Origin: Devosia pacifica
GTDB taxonomy: Bacteria; Pseudomonadota; Alphaproteobacteria; Rhizobiales; Devosiaceae
Length of the DNA: 64,000 nt
NCBI RefSeq assembly: GCF_014652635.1
Contig: NZ_BMZE01000001.1
Span: 630,051 to 694,050, forward strand
Reading direction: 5' to 3'
In this document: one piece after another, positions 9,156 through 18,679 of the stretch
Layout: every line of letters starts with the position of its first letter
How positions within the stretch are numbered: the stretch's first letter is position 1
Notes under the pieces: generated by a model
What the model was told of the DNA's origin: nothing
The model's database searches: none
The model's input: only the letters and a program-made list of their open reading frames with translations
Made by a program: the position numbers and the translations under genes

Positions 9156-10118
9156 ATGCCGCTCGGCGTATTGTTTGCCCTCATGGCCTACGGGATTTAT
9201 GCGTGCGGCGACGCGGTGATCAAAGGCTTTTCCGGACAGATCGGTGTCTTTGAGATCGCGTTCTTCACGGCAGCCTTCTCGGCAGTACCGATGATTTTCT
9301 GCAAACGCCGGGAGGAACGCTGGAGCGATGCCTTCAGGATGGTTCACCCCTGGCTGAGCCAGCTGCGGGCCGTGTGCGGCGTAAGCTGCGCAATGCTCGG
9401 AATCTACGCCTTCACCACGATCCCTCTGGCGGAAGCCTACGCCATCGCATTCCTCGCGCCAGTGTTTGTTACGGTCATCTCGGTACTTGTTCTGCGCGAG
9501 ACTGTGAGCCTGCAGCGATGGATCCTGTTGCTGGCGACATTCGCTGGCGTTCTCATCGTCGTTCGACCCGGCTTTCGCGAGCTGCAGCTCGGCCATCTCA
9601 GCATGCTGGGGGCCGCGCTGCTGAGTTCGGTGAATACTATATTGCTGCGCAAGATCGCACCGCACGAGACACGCATGGGCCTTTTCAGCGTCCTGCTCAT
9701 TTATACGCTCGGCTTTAATGGCATCATGATGCTTGGTGGCTTCACCATGCCTGACCTGACGCAATTTGCCCTGCTTGCTGCCGCCGGTGTTTCCGGGGGA
9801 ATCGGCCAGCTGCTGTTCATCAGCGCCACCCGCCTCGTCCCCGCGAGCCAGGTGGCGCCGGCACATTACAGCCAGATCCTGTGGGCGGTGATTTTCGGCG
9901 CTACCTTCTTCAACGAGGTCCCCGACAGCGTGGCAGTAGTGGGTCTCGTACTGGTTGTGTGCGCTGGCCTTGCAAACGTCGTGTCTGATGAGACCCGCAA
10001 GCGCACCATTAGCCGCATCGGGCTACTCCGGGGCCGCCAGGCGGCACGTGTTGTGGCACCGGTACCGGCGAACGACACAGCATCGCCGACACCGCAAACC
10101 GGCACACGCGCAGCTTGA
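9156..10118 (+). CDS. EamA/DMT family transporter
   Basis: This is a ten-helix drug/metabolite transporter with two EamA repeats. The first begins MPLGVLFALMAYGIYACGDA and the second around LGHLSMLGAALLSSVNTILL. I place the start at MPLG (320 residues); the 63 upstream in-frame residues are hydrophilic and lack family character. It sits in the inner membrane and probably exports small metabolites. The closest general resemblance is to RhaT/SAM-carrier-like DMT proteins. The 259-base gap upstream is shared with the divergent acyltransferase gene; I saw no clear operator in it. Confidence 0.87.
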   Translation: MPLGVLFALMAYGIYACGDAVIKGFSGQIGVFEIAFFTAAFSAVPMIFCKRREERWSDAFRMVHPWLSQLRAVCGVSCAMLGIYAFTTIPLAEAYAIAFLAPVFVTVISVLVLRETVSLQRWILLLATFAGVLIVVRPGFRELQLGHLSMLGAALLSSVNTILLRKIAPHETRMGLFSVLLIYTLGFNGIMMLGGFTMPDLTQFALLAAAGVSGGIGQLLFISATRLVPASQVAPAHYSQILWAVIFGATFFNEVPDSVAVVGLVLVVCAGLANVVSDETRKRTISRIGLLRGRQAARVVAPVPANDTASPTPQTGTRAA

Positions 10119-10185
10119 TATCGCCGCAACCTCTTGGCTCCCGCTTTCGCCTGTCCTAGGTAGAAGCCCAGCATGGAGGCTTTGG

Positions 10186-10920
10186 ATGACCAGATTGACG
10201 GCTTTGGCGCTGGCATTCGCCGGGATGGCAGGGAGCGCGAATACAAGCGCGGCCCAGGAACGGAGCTATGATCTCCCTGCGTTTCACGCAGTCGAGATCG
10301 GCACCGGGATCCGCGCGAGTATCGAGATCTCCGAGAACCGCAGCGTCGTCGCGACAGCGAGCCGGCAAGAGCTGCTCGACGATGTGACGATGGATGTCGA
10401 GAATGGCACGCTGAAGATTCGCTTCGACTCCAACCTTTTCGATTTCATCCTCAAAGGCGGGATCGTTGGCGCGCTGATCAATGGCCGCCCTGACCTCACA
10501 GTCGCCATCTCAGCGCCTCGCATCGAGGCCGTTACAGTGCGATCAGGCGCGGTCCTTGCAGCAGATGGGGTTTCCGGCGATCGCCTCGCTGCCAGGTTCG
10601 AGAGTGGCGCCGAAGGAACCTTCACTAATCTTGCTGTTGGCGAACTATCGGCAAGAGCGGAAAGCGGCGCTCGCGTATCGGCGACGGGCAGTTGCGCGCA
10701 GATGGCGGTTGATGTCGCCAGCGGCGGAACCGCGGATCTATCACGTATGGCGTGCGCCACCGCGGACATCACCGCCGAGACCGGCGCGCGCATCAGTGTT
10801 TTGGCGCGCGAAACGATAACAGGTCACGCCTCGTTAGGCGGCCGGATTATCGTTTACGGCGATCCAGACGAGCGAACTGTCGACACGTCTTTGGGCGGCA
10901 CGGTCAGCTTCGAAGACTAG
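10186..10920 (+). CDS. Secreted DUF2807 (GIN-domain) protein
   Basis: This 244-residue protein has a signal peptide (MTRLTALALAFAGMAGSANT, cut probably after the AQ of SAAQE). A DUF2807/GIN beta-helix domain follows: YDLPAFHAVEIGTGIRASIE, then repeated beta-strand motifs such as VTVRSGAVLAADGV, SARAESGARVSATG and ITAETGARISVLA. The domain is a putative auto-transporter-like adhesin fold in the periplasm or cell envelope, with no known activity. The start has a GGAGG about 10 bases upstream. It follows the DMT gene by 67 bases. Confidence 0.85.
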   Translation: MTRLTALALAFAGMAGSANTSAAQERSYDLPAFHAVEIGTGIRASIEISENRSVVATASRQELLDDVTMDVENGTLKIRFDSNLFDFILKGGIVGALINGRPDLTVAISAPRIEAVTVRSGAVLAADGVSGDRLAARFESGAEGTFTNLAVGELSARAESGARVSATGSCAQMAVDVASGGTADLSRMACATADITAETGARISVLARETITGHASLGGRIIVYGDPDERTVDTSLGGTVSFED

Positions 10921-10929
10921 GACGAAATC

Positions 10930-10959
10930 GCTGGTGCGAGTCTGTTGGCTCGCACCAGC
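10930..10959. terminator. Terminator-like hairpin between DUF2807 gene and alaS
   Basis: An 11-bp perfect inverted repeat (GCTGGTGCGAG and CTCGCACCAGC) with an 8-base loop lies between the two convergent genes. The T-tracts are weak on both sides, so it is likely but not a textbook intrinsic terminator. Confidence 0.65.
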
Positions 10960-10965
10960 ATCTGT

Positions 10966-13623
10966 TTACGCGCCCGACAATGTGTCACGGATTGCGCTGA
11001 TCGCCTCAGACGCCTTGGTGCCCTCCGGACCACCCGCCTGCGCCATATCGGGTCTGCCGCCCCCGCCTTGTCCGCCGAGTGCCGACGAGCCGGCACGCAC
11101 CAGATCAACAGCAGAGACACGCTCTGTAAGGTCAGAACTCACGCCTACCGCAACAGCCGCCTTTCCGTCTTCGCTAACGCCAACGATGGCGACGACTCCG
11201 GAGCCGAGCTGTTTCTTGGCCTGGTCTACAAGACCACGAAGGTCCTTTGGCGCAAGCCCCTCAACGACGCGGCCCACGAAGCTCACCCCGTTGACTGTCT
11301 CGCCCTGCTGCCCGCCTTCGGCATCGGAGGAACCGCCGCCCATCGCGAGCTTCTGCCGCGCTTCGCTGAGCGCCCGCTCGGCTCGCTTCAACTGGTCCTG
11401 CAAGCTTGCCACACGATCGAGCACATCCTCGCTCGAACTGCGCAACTGTCCAGCCACTGCGCTGATAGTGGCAACGGCGGCATTGCCGCGCTGCCGAGCC
11501 ACATGCCCGGTCACCGCTTCCACACGCCGGACGCCGGCAGCGACGCCCGCTTCCGTCGTCAGGGAGATCAGCCCGATATCACCGGTGCGCCGCACATGCG
11601 TTCCGCCGCACAGTTCCACTGACCATCCCAACGCGTTGCCACTCGTCTCGCCCATCGAAACAACGCGCACCTCATCGCCGTATTTCTCGCCAAACAGAGC
11701 ACGAGCCCCGGCATTCTTGGCCTCTTCGACGCCCATGAGACGCGTTTCGACCGGCGCGTTCTGCAGAACGACAGCGTTGGCAATCTCTTCGACCTCGGCC
11801 ATTTCCTCGGCTGACATCGCCTTGGTGTGGACAAAATCGAACCGCAGCCGGTCTGGCGCTACCAGCGAACCGCGCTGCGCCACGTGATCACCGAGCACCA
11901 GGCGCAATGCCTCATGCAGAATATGGGTAGCCGAATGGTTGGCGCGAATGGCGGCACGCCGCACGTGATCCACATGCAGGCCGAGCGCCTTGCCTTTACG
12001 GACAGTGCCGCTGAGCACCTTCACCTTGTGCGCAAAAACGCCGTGGTGCTTGTGCGTATCCAGCACTTCCACGCGCAGCCCATCCACCAGCATCTCGCCG
12101 GTGTCGCCGATCTGACCGCCGCTTTCGGCATAGAACGGAGTCTGGTTGAGCACCAGATAACCCTCCTCGCCTTCGCCGAGGCTGTCGACCTCTGCGCCGT
12201 CACGCACCAGCGCCGTGACTTCGCCCTCAGCGTCTTCAGTCTCGTAACCGAGAAACTCGGTCGCGCCCACGCGGTCGGCGATGCCGAACCAGATGGCGTC
12301 GGTTGCCGCTTCGCCCGAGCCCGACCAGTTAGCACGGGCTTCGGCCTTCTGGCGCGCCATGGCATTCTGGAAGCCGCTCACATCGACACCGATGCCGCGA
12401 TTGCGTAGCGCGTCCTGCGTCAGATCGAGTGGGAAACCGAACGTGTCATAGAGTTTGAATGCAGTCTCGCCATCAAGAGTATCCCCCTCGCCAAGCGATC
12501 CCGCCTGCTCATCAAGGATCTGAAGACCACGGCTCAAGGTCTTGAGGAAACGCTCTTCTTCGAGATGGATCGTCTCGGTGATGAGCTTTTCGCCCTGGCT
12601 CAGTTCCGGGTAGGCTTGCGCCATCTCGCGAACCAGCGCCGGCACCAGCTTGTAGATCGCTGCCTCATTAGTTCCAAGCAGGGTCGCGTGCCGCATTGCA
12701 CGACGCATGATCCGCCGCAACACATACCCGCGACCTTCATTGGACGGCAGCACGCCTTCCGCAATCAGGAAAGACATCGAGCGTAGATGGTCCGCGATCA
12801 CGCGATACGAGGCGACAGTCTCGTCCGTGGGAGCCTTGCCGACCACCGATGCGGTAGCGTCAATAAGGTGACGGAACATGTCCGTTTCGAAGATGCTCTC
12901 GACCCCCTGAAGCACAGCCGCCATGCGTTCGAGCCCCATTCCGGTATCGATCGAGGGGCGAGGCAGTTCAAGGCGCGAGCCATCAGCCTGCTGCTCATAC
13001 TGCATGAACACCAGGTTCCAGAATTCGAGGAAGCGGTCCCCGTCCTCTTCCGGGCTGCCCGGAGGGCCGCCCCAGATATGCTCGCCGCGATCGATGAAGA
13101 TCTCCGAGCACGGGCCGCAAGGGCCGGTATCACCCATCGACCAGAAATTGTCCGACGTCGGAATACGAATAATACGATCATCCGAAAAGCCAGCCACCTT
13201 CTTCCAGATGGCATGGGCCTCGTCATCCTCCGAATAAATGGTGACAAGCAGCTTGTCCTTCGGCAGCTCGAAATCCTTCGTCACCAGCTCCCAGGCATAG
13301 GCGATAGCCTCGTCCTTGAAGTAGTCGCCGAACGAAAAATTACCGAGCATCTCAAAGAATGTCAGATGCCGGGCGGTGAAGCCGACGTTATCAAGATCGT
13401 TATGTTTGCCGCCGGCACGAACGCATTTTTGCGAGGTTGTTGCAGTCGAATACGGGCGCTTCTCGACGCCGGTAAAGACGTTTTTGAACTGCACCATGCC
13501 AGCATTGGTGAACATCAATGTCGGATCATTGCGCGGCACGAGCGGCCCGGAGGCGACACCCTCGTGACCCTTGCCGCGGAAATAATCGACAAAACTCGAC
13601 CGGATCTCGTTTACGCTCTTCAT
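10966..13623 (-). CDS. alaS: Alanine-tRNA ligase
   Basis: This 885-residue class II aminoacyl-tRNA synthetase charges tRNA-Ala. The order is catalytic domain (residues 1-240, with [13 protein letters not shown] and [14 protein letters not shown]), tRNA recognition, then the editing domain. The editing domain has zinc-binding [10 protein letters not shown] and [13 protein letters not shown]. Last comes the C-Ala domain ending with a Gly-rich [19 protein letters not shown]. The length and all editing ligands are normal. It lies downstream of recA on the same strand, an arrangement common in alphaproteobacteria. Confidence 0.98.
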   Translation of the reverse strand: MKSVNEIRSSFVDYFRGKGHEGVASGPLVPRNDPTLMFTNAGMVQFKNVFTGVEKRPYSTATTSQKCVRAGGKHNDLDNVGFTARHLTFFEMLGNFSFGDYFKDEAIAYAWELVTKDFELPKDKLLVTIYSEDDEAHAIWKKVAGFSDDRIIRIPTSDNFWSMGDTGPCGPCSEIFIDRGEHIWGGPPGSPEEDGDRFLEFWNLVFMQYEQQADGSRLELPRPSIDTGMGLERMAAVLQGVESIFETDMFRHLIDATASVVGKAPTDETVASYRVIADHLRSMSFLIAEGVLPSNEGRGYVLRRIMRRAMRHATLLGTNEAAIYKLVPALVREMAQAYPELSQGEKLITETIHLEEERFLKTLSRGLQILDEQAGSLGEGDTLDGETAFKLYDTFGFPLDLTQDALRNRGIGVDVSGFQNAMARQKAEARANWSGSGEAATDAIWFGIADRVGATEFLGYETEDAEGEVTALVRDGAEVDSLGEGEEGYLVLNQTPFYAESGGQIGDTGEMLVDGLRVEVLDTHKHHGVFAHKVKVLSGTVRKGKALGLHVDHVRRAAIRANHSATHILHEALRLVLGDHVAQRGSLVAPDRLRFDFVHTKAMSAEEMAEVEEIANAVVLQNAPVETRLMGVEEAKNAGARALFGEKYGDEVRVVSMGETSGNALGWSVELCGGTHVRRTGDIGLISLTTEAGVAAGVRRVEAVTGHVARQRGNAAVATISAVAGQLRSSSEDVLDRVASLQDQLKRAERALSEARQKLAMGGGSSDAEGGQQGETVNGVSFVGRVVEGLAPKDLRGLVDQAKKQLGSGVVAIVGVSEDGKAAVAVGVSSDLTERVSAVDLVRAGSSALGGQGGGGRPDMAQAGGPEGTKASEAISAIRDTLSGA

Positions 13624-13751
13624 ATGCTGGCTTTCGTCGCAGAGGCGGCGCCGGCTGACGCCTGAAGGACAATCGCGGCTTTCTATCGTCTAGCCGGCTC
13701 ATCTGTCCAGCAGCCGCGCGCTATGGCGCCGGTATCTTGTCAGAGATTTCA

Positions 13752-13779
13752 AACAAAAAGGGCGCCAATGGCGCCCTTT
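13752..13779 (-). terminator. recA terminator
   Basis: Read on the minus strand, a 10-bp stem (AAAGGGCGCC with GGCGCCCTTT, 3-base loop) is followed by a T-rich tail TTGTTTG. It lies 26 bases past the recA stop. Confidence 0.88.
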
Positions 13780-13804
13780 GAACTTTCCGCGTTTCGACCA
13801 GAGC

Positions 13805-14875
13805 CTATTCGTCGCTAGTTTCGGGGCCTTCGACGGCCAGCAACGCGTCGCTCAGCAATCCGGCGCTTTCGCGAACGCCCTGCTCGATCGTGTGAGAAAT
13901 TTCCGGATTGTCGCGAAGGAACTGCTTGGCGTTGTCACGTCCCTGCCCGAGCCTCTGGCTGTCGTAGGAGAACCAGGCGCCGGCTTTCTCGACAATACCG
14001 CTCTTGACCCCAAGATCGATGAGCTCGCCCATCTTCGAAATGCCTTCGCCGTACATGATGTCGAATTCCACCTGGCGGAATGGCGGCGCCAGCTTGTTCT
14101 TGACCACCTTGACGCGGGTCTGGTTGCCCACGACCTCATCGCGATCCTTGATCGCACCGATGCGGCGAATATCGAGGCGCACCGAAGAATAGAACTTCAG
14201 CGCGTTACCACCCGTCGTTGTTTCGGGCGAACCGAACATCACGCCGATCTTCATGCGGATCTGGTTGATGAAGATCACCATGCACTTCGACTTCGAGATC
14301 GAGCCCGTCAGCTTGCGCATGGCCTGACTCATCAGACGCGCCTGAAGGCCCGGAAGCGCATCGCCCATTTCGCCTTCCAGTTCGGCACGCGGCGTCAGGG
14401 CGGCGACCGAATCGACTACCAGCACATCGATGGCGCCCGAACGCACCAGAGTGTCGGTAATTTCGAGAGCCTGTTCGCCCGCATCGGGCTGCGAAATCAG
14501 CAGATCATCGACATTGACACCGAGCTTGCGGGCATAGACCGGATCTAGCGCGTGCTCGGCATCGACGAATGCACAGATGCCCCCCTTGCGTTGGGCCTCG
14601 GCAATCACATGCAGAGCCAATGTTGTCTTGCCTGAGCTTTCCGGCCCAAAAATCTCGACGATGCGTCCACGCGGCAGGCCGCCGATCCCGAGGGCGATGT
14701 CGAGCCCAAGTGAACCTGTGGAAATCGACTCCACCTCAATCTGTGCGTTCTCGCCCAAACGCATGATCGAGCCCTTGCCGAAATTGCGTTCGATCTGGCT
14801 CAGCGCTGCGGAGAGCGCCTTGTCCTTATCCATTGATCCCCCGTCGACCACGCGAAGCGAAGCAGCATTAGCCAT
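13805..14875 (-). CDS. recA: RecA recombinase
   Basis: This 356-residue protein is RecA, which forms filaments on single-stranded DNA for homologous recombination and triggers LexA self-cleavage. The Walker A motif is GPESSGKTT (residues 76-84 or so), the Walker B region is [13 protein letters not shown], and the L2 loop region is [20 protein letters not shown]. The acidic C-terminus (VEGPETSDE) is normal. Upstream lies an SOS-box-like repeat at 14959, consistent with LexA control. Confidence 0.98.
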   Translation of the reverse strand: MANAASLRVVDGGSMDKDKALSAALSQIERNFGKGSIMRLGENAQIEVESISTGSLGLDIALGIGGLPRGRIVEIFGPESSGKTTLALHVIAEAQRKGGICAFVDAEHALDPVYARKLGVNVDDLLISQPDAGEQALEITDTLVRSGAIDVLVVDSVAALTPRAELEGEMGDALPGLQARLMSQAMRKLTGSISKSKCMVIFINQIRMKIGVMFGSPETTTGGNALKFYSSVRLDIRRIGAIKDRDEVVGNQTRVKVVKNKLAPPFRQVEFDIMYGEGISKMGELIDLGVKSGIVEKAGAWFSYDSQRLGQGRDNAKQFLRDNPEISHTIEQGVRESAGLLSDALLAVEGPETSDE

Positions 14876-14958
14876 AAGTCACTCTCCTTATTTCACGCCC
14901 ACCGTGCCCTTGCAACGCACAGTCGCGGTCTCAGCGGTACAATGTATGTATCCGATTT

Positions 14959-14973
14959 GTTCTCATTTTGTTT
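14959..14973. promoter_or_regulatory. LexA (SOS) box of recA
   Basis: GTTC-N7-GTTT matches the alphaproteobacterial LexA direct repeat GTTC-N7-GTTC with one mismatch. It lies 84 bases upstream of the recA start, in the expected promoter region. Confidence 0.75.
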
Positions 14974-15006
14974 CTCGGATGTCAAGCGGGTAATCTGGTC
15001 AATGCA

Positions 15007-15047
15007 TATCACCTGAGCTGATAAGAATCGGATTTTGCGATTCTTAT
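15007..15047. promoter_or_regulatory. Palindromic operator-like sites upstream of the AraD1 gene
   Basis: Two abutting inverted repeats lie here. TATCA-N7-TGATA spans 15007-15023. A perfect 10-bp palindrome, ATAAGAATCG-N7-CGATTCTTAT, spans 15021-15047. They sit 76 bases before the AraD1 start and lack a T-tract, so an operator is likelier than a terminator. The cognate regulator is not in the window. Confidence 0.6.
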
Positions 15048-15123
15048 GGCGTCGGGGGCTTTACCGAAGGATCGTGCTTGGGTTCTATGCCAGCGGCGAG
15101 GAACTTGGGAGAAAGTAACCGGC

Positions 15124-16116
15124 ATGAACCTTATTCAGTTCACGAGCGAAAACGGCGCGCGGGCACTTGGCATTGCGGAGAACGGGCAGGCTATTGTTAT
15201 TGAAGGCATAGAGAGCCTTTATGCCTTGGCGCAGCAAGCCATCGAACAGAGCAAGTCGCTCGAGACCCTTGTTGCGGCCGCGCCACGTGGCGCTGCCGTG
15301 GCTCTCGATACGTTGGTGAAGGAAGATCGCCTTCTGGCGCCGATCGATCACCCGGATCCTGCCCACCTTTACGTCACTGGCACAGGCCTGACGCACCTTG
15401 GATCGGCTTCCACCCGCGATGCGATGCATAAGTCGGAGAGCGGCAAGGCGAGCGAAGATCTCACCGACTCGATGAAAATGTTCCGTATGGGCCTCGAGGG
15501 CGGCAAGCCTGCCGAGGGAGAAACTGGCGTTCAACCAGAGTGGTTCTACAAAGGGAACGGTTCGATCGTGGCGCATCCAGGCCAACCGATCCCCTCGCCA
15601 GCCTTTGCCAAGGATGCTGGCGAGGAGCCTGAAATCGCCGGCATCTATATCATCGGTCCAGACAGGCAGCCGCGCCGGCTGGGCTTTGCTCTTGCCAATG
15701 AGTTTTCCGACCACGTGACCGAGCGCATGAACTATCTCTACCTCGCGCACTCAAAATTGCGCGCATGCTCGTTCGGCCCTGAGATCAGGCTCGGTGAACT
15801 GCCTGCACACATCGAGGGTCGTTCGCGGATCCTCAGGGACGGCGAGGCCATCTGGGAGAAGCCCTTCCTGAGTGGCGAGGACAATATGAGTCACACCATC
15901 GCCAATCTCGAATACCACCATTTCAAGTACGGGCTGTTTTGTAACCCGGGCGATGTGCACGTTCACATGTTTGGCACCGCAACACTGAGCTTTGCCGACG
16001 GCATAAGCACCGAGGCCGGCGACGTCTTCGAGATCGGTGAAAGCCAGTTCGGTCTGCCGCTGCGCAACCCCATCGCCATCGAGGCGGAGCGCCCGGTGCG
16101 CGTCACACAGCTCTAG
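15124..16116 (+). CDS. AraD1/GguC family protein (FAH-like fold)
   Basis: This 330-residue protein resembles the AraD1 (formerly GguC) family, related to fumarylacetoacetate hydrolases. Members are linked to sugar-acid breakdown, for example dehydration of 2-keto-3-deoxy-arabonate. Typical segments are MNLIQFTSENGARALGIAEN, LYVTGTGLTHLGSASTRDAM, and EPEIAGIYIIGPDRQPRRLG. The start is set at MNLIQF because earlier in-frame codons run into the palindrome. The next gene, an aldo/keto reductase 90 bases downstream, fits an L-arabinose/L-fucose-type oxidative pathway. Family assignment is fairly sure; the substrate is inferred. Confidence 0.8.
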   Translation: MNLIQFTSENGARALGIAENGQAIVIEGIESLYALAQQAIEQSKSLETLVAAAPRGAAVALDTLVKEDRLLAPIDHPDPAHLYVTGTGLTHLGSASTRDAMHKSESGKASEDLTDSMKMFRMGLEGGKPAEGETGVQPEWFYKGNGSIVAHPGQPIPSPAFAKDAGEEPEIAGIYIIGPDRQPRRLGFALANEFSDHVTERMNYLYLAHSKLRACSFGPEIRLGELPAHIEGRSRILRDGEAIWEKPFLSGEDNMSHTIANLEYHHFKYGLFCNPGDVHVHMFGTATLSFADGISTEAGDVFEIGESQFGLPLRNPIAIEAERPVRVTQL

Positions 16117-16206
16117 GTTTGAGACAGGGAGCGGCTGGAAAGGCCGCTCCACTCTTTACGCTTCGCAACTAACATGTCAGTTATCGCATCACTTGAGGAG
16201 GATGCG

Positions 16207-17223
16207 ATGGCACAGGGTTTCAGCAAACGCCGCGTGGGGCAAACCGCGCTTGAAGTCACGACGCTTGGGCTTGGCGGCGCCAGCCTTGCCGGCATCTTCT
16301 CGCGCGTCCCGGATGAGCAGGCCCGTGCAACGGTGCAGCACGCGCATGATCTCGGCATCAACTACTTCGATACCGCGCCCCAATATGGCTACGGGCGTTC
16401 AGAGCATTTGGTAGGGGACGTACTACGGGGCCGCCGCGAAGGCACGGTGCTGTCCAGCAAGGTCGGGCGCCTGCTGAAGCCGCTGCAGGGTGATTGGGCC
16501 AAGCCTCACAACTGGATCGATCCCCTGCCCTTCGACGAGGTCTACGACTACTCGTATGATGGCATCATGCGTTCGGTCGAGGACAGCCTTGCCCGGCTTG
16601 GCCTCAACGCGGTGGACATCCTCTATGTCCACGATATCGGCACCATGACCCACGGCGAAGAGGCCAACAAGCCGCTTTGGCAGCAGCTTGCAAGCGGCGG
16701 CTACAAGGCGTTGCGCGAGCTTCGCGATTCCGGCGTGGTCAGCGGCATAGGCCTTGGCGTCAACGAGTGGGAGGTGATCATGGACGCCTTCGAACTTGGT
16801 GACTGGGATGTTTTCCTGCTGGCAGGCCGCTACACGCTGCTGGAGCAGACGTCACTCGATCCTTTCATGACGACGTGCCTGCAGCGCGGCGCCTCGGTGG
16901 TGGTTGGCGGGCCGTTCAACTCCGGCATTCTTGTTGGCGGATCCACCTGGAACTACGGCAAGGCGCCTGAGGAGATCGTCGAAAAGGTTCGAGCCATTGA
17001 GGCGGTCTGCAAGCAGTTCGATGTGCCGCTACCCGCCGCAGCGTTGCAGTTTCCGCTCACCCATCCGGCCGTCTGCAACGTGCTCCCGGGACCACGCTCC
17101 CCGGAAGAACTCGACGAGATCGTCGGCTGGTGGAACACGGAAATCCCCGAAGAGCTCTGGAGTGCCCTCGCTGAAAAGAGGCTTCTTGCAGAAGGCACGC
17201 CAATCCCTGGCGGGCGCGCATAA
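16207..17223 (+). CDS. Aldo/keto reductase, sugar dehydrogenase-like
   Basis: This is a 338-residue NAD(P)-dependent aldo/keto reductase. The catalytic tetrad is visible: Asp and Tyr in FDTAPQYGYGRSEHLVG, Lys in LSSKVGR, and His in DILYVHDIG. It resembles the D-threo-aldose/L-fucose 1-dehydrogenase and pyridoxal 4-dehydrogenase branch. A strong GAGGAGG precedes the chosen ATG. Its pairing with an AraD1-type enzyme suggests oxidation of a pentose or fucose to a lactone as the first pathway step. This is an inference from context. Confidence 0.85.
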   Translation: MAQGFSKRRVGQTALEVTTLGLGGASLAGIFSRVPDEQARATVQHAHDLGINYFDTAPQYGYGRSEHLVGDVLRGRREGTVLSSKVGRLLKPLQGDWAKPHNWIDPLPFDEVYDYSYDGIMRSVEDSLARLGLNAVDILYVHDIGTMTHGEEANKPLWQQLASGGYKALRELRDSGVVSGIGLGVNEWEVIMDAFELGDWDVFLLAGRYTLLEQTSLDPFMTTCLQRGASVVVGGPFNSGILVGGSTWNYGKAPEEIVEKVRAIEAVCKQFDVPLPAAALQFPLTHPAVCNVLPGPRSPEELDEIVGWWNTEIPEELWSALAEKRLLAEGTPIPGGRA

Positions 17224-17227
17224 GAAG

Positions 17228-17251
17228 AGCGGGCTGAACACTCAGCCCGCT
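17228..17251. terminator. Hairpin between convergent genes
   Basis: A 10-bp perfect stem (AGCGGGCTGA and TCAGCCCGCT, 4-base loop) lies at the end of the aldo/keto reductase gene and overlaps the last codons of the convergent gene. There is no long T-run. Confidence 0.5.
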
Positions 17252-18576
17252 GCTGCCAACTCCGCAGATCCTGCGGACGCTTCGCCACCCTCGCCAACCA
17301 TTGCTTCAATGCGCTCCAGCAGAGCCGAGATCTTGTCGACATTGTCGATGTGACGCTGCTCCATGGTGAAGTTGAAGGTCACATACTCTCGGCCGGGGCA
17401 GAACGTGCAGATATTGGTTGCGGGGTGATACGCGCCGCAATAGATCGGCTCCATCATCCCGCGCGTCATCGGGCCATGCAGCCGGTGCGGCGGCACAAGC
17501 GTCAGGACCAGATGGGTTGCTCCGCTGAAGCGCCAGAAGCGCTCGCCGTGTAGCCAGGGGAAACGCTTGTTGAGGCGCCGGTGCATCCCGAACATTGCCA
17601 GAATGCGCATCTGGAAAGCGCTGACATCCCGCTCCTCGATCTTTCCGACAACACGGTCGACTTCTTTGACATAATACATGAAGTCGTCATGGACCGGGAA
17701 CATTGCTTGCAGGGCACGAACACGGAAAAAGTCGTCATCTGCCTCGTTGCGCTTGCCGCCGACCATCGTATAGGCGGCGCGAATGGCTTTGTTACTCATG
17801 GCCTTTTCCGGCCCCTCGCCATTGAGAGCCATGCTGACCAGAGCAAAGTATAACGAACGCTGTCGCACACCGAGCCGGCCCGCGAGATCACGCAGTCGCC
17901 GGCGTGAAAACGCAAGTGTCTTGGCATGGATTGGTTTGTCCTTGGGGGACAGCGCATAGGCGAAGAACATGTGGATGAACGCAGCGATGCCTGCGCGCAC
18001 CATGCCGCCTGCCTTGTCTCCAATTGCCACCTTGGCATTCGGATCGCTGAGCACGCCGTGCCCTGCGGATTGCGATCGCGTAAGCAACGCCGAATCCGAC
18101 CCTTCAAGAAGGCAATGCGCCGAGCGCACCTGGATGACGGCCGCCCGACCATCGGCGTCGGCGCCCTCGCGCCTGTTGGCCACCATGACGCGAAACAGCG
18201 GCAAGTTCTCGGCGTCGAACAGGTCGCGGCTATTGCCGATCCACTTGTCGGGATATCCTTCGAGGTCGTCGATCGTCTCGACAGAAGTGATGGCGTTTAT
18301 CTGCTCTGCTGTCAGCGGACGCCCCGGCGTTGCCCCCTTGAAGCCGTGGCTGAGTTGCGGCGCTCGCGCCACCATATCGGCAACAAGTGTCGCCGTGTCC
18401 TCCTTAGAGAAGGTTCGCCCGGCGAACGCCGTGAAAAACACGGTGTCGCGTCCCTGATGCAGATACCACTGAAAATCAGTGAACAGTGCCAGCGGGTCGT
18501 CAGCGACGGCCGCCCGCATGTCTGCGGACAGTTCCGGACCCACAGTTTCGAAGCTGCGCGCGGTAAAGCTTTTCAT
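17242..18576 (-). CDS. Uncharacterised protein, possible WS/DGAT- or condensation-like acyltransferase
   Basis: I do not recognise this 444-residue soluble protein with certainty. A stretch near residue 160 (SAHCLLEGSDSALLTRSQSAG) is reminiscent of the HHxxxDG active-site region of wax ester/diacylglycerol acyltransferases and condensation domains. The C-terminal LVLTLVPPHRLHGPMTRGMM and VTFNFTMEQRHIDNVDKISA resemble their second half. The motif is degenerate (H-C-L-L-E-G), so activity is uncertain. The start is ATG at 18576, because the GTG four codons earlier is part of the GAGGGGG ribosome binding site. It is transcribed alone. Confidence 0.6.
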   Translation of the reverse strand: MKSFTARSFETVGPELSADMRAAVADDPLALFTDFQWYLHQGRDTVFFTAFAGRTFSKEDTATLVADMVARAPQLSHGFKGATPGRPLTAEQINAITSVETIDDLEGYPDKWIGNSRDLFDAENLPLFRVMVANRREGADADGRAAVIQVRSAHCLLEGSDSALLTRSQSAGHGVLSDPNAKVAIGDKAGGMVRAGIAAFIHMFFAYALSPKDKPIHAKTLAFSRRRLRDLAGRLGVRQRSLYFALVSMALNGEGPEKAMSNKAIRAAYTMVGGKRNEADDDFFRVRALQAMFPVHDDFMYYVKEVDRVVGKIEERDVSAFQMRILAMFGMHRRLNKRFPWLHGERFWRFSGATHLVLTLVPPHRLHGPMTRGMMEPIYCGAYHPATNICTFCPGREYVTFNFTMEQRHIDNVDKISALLERIEAMVGEGGEASAGSAELAAAG

Positions 18577-18679
18577 GATCCCCCTCACTTGCTTGCGCTA
18601 TTAGGCGCGTACGGAGTGAAGCGGTCAATAAGTCTGTCAAGCAATTTTGCCGGCTTGGTTACGCGGCGAAAGACTGTGA

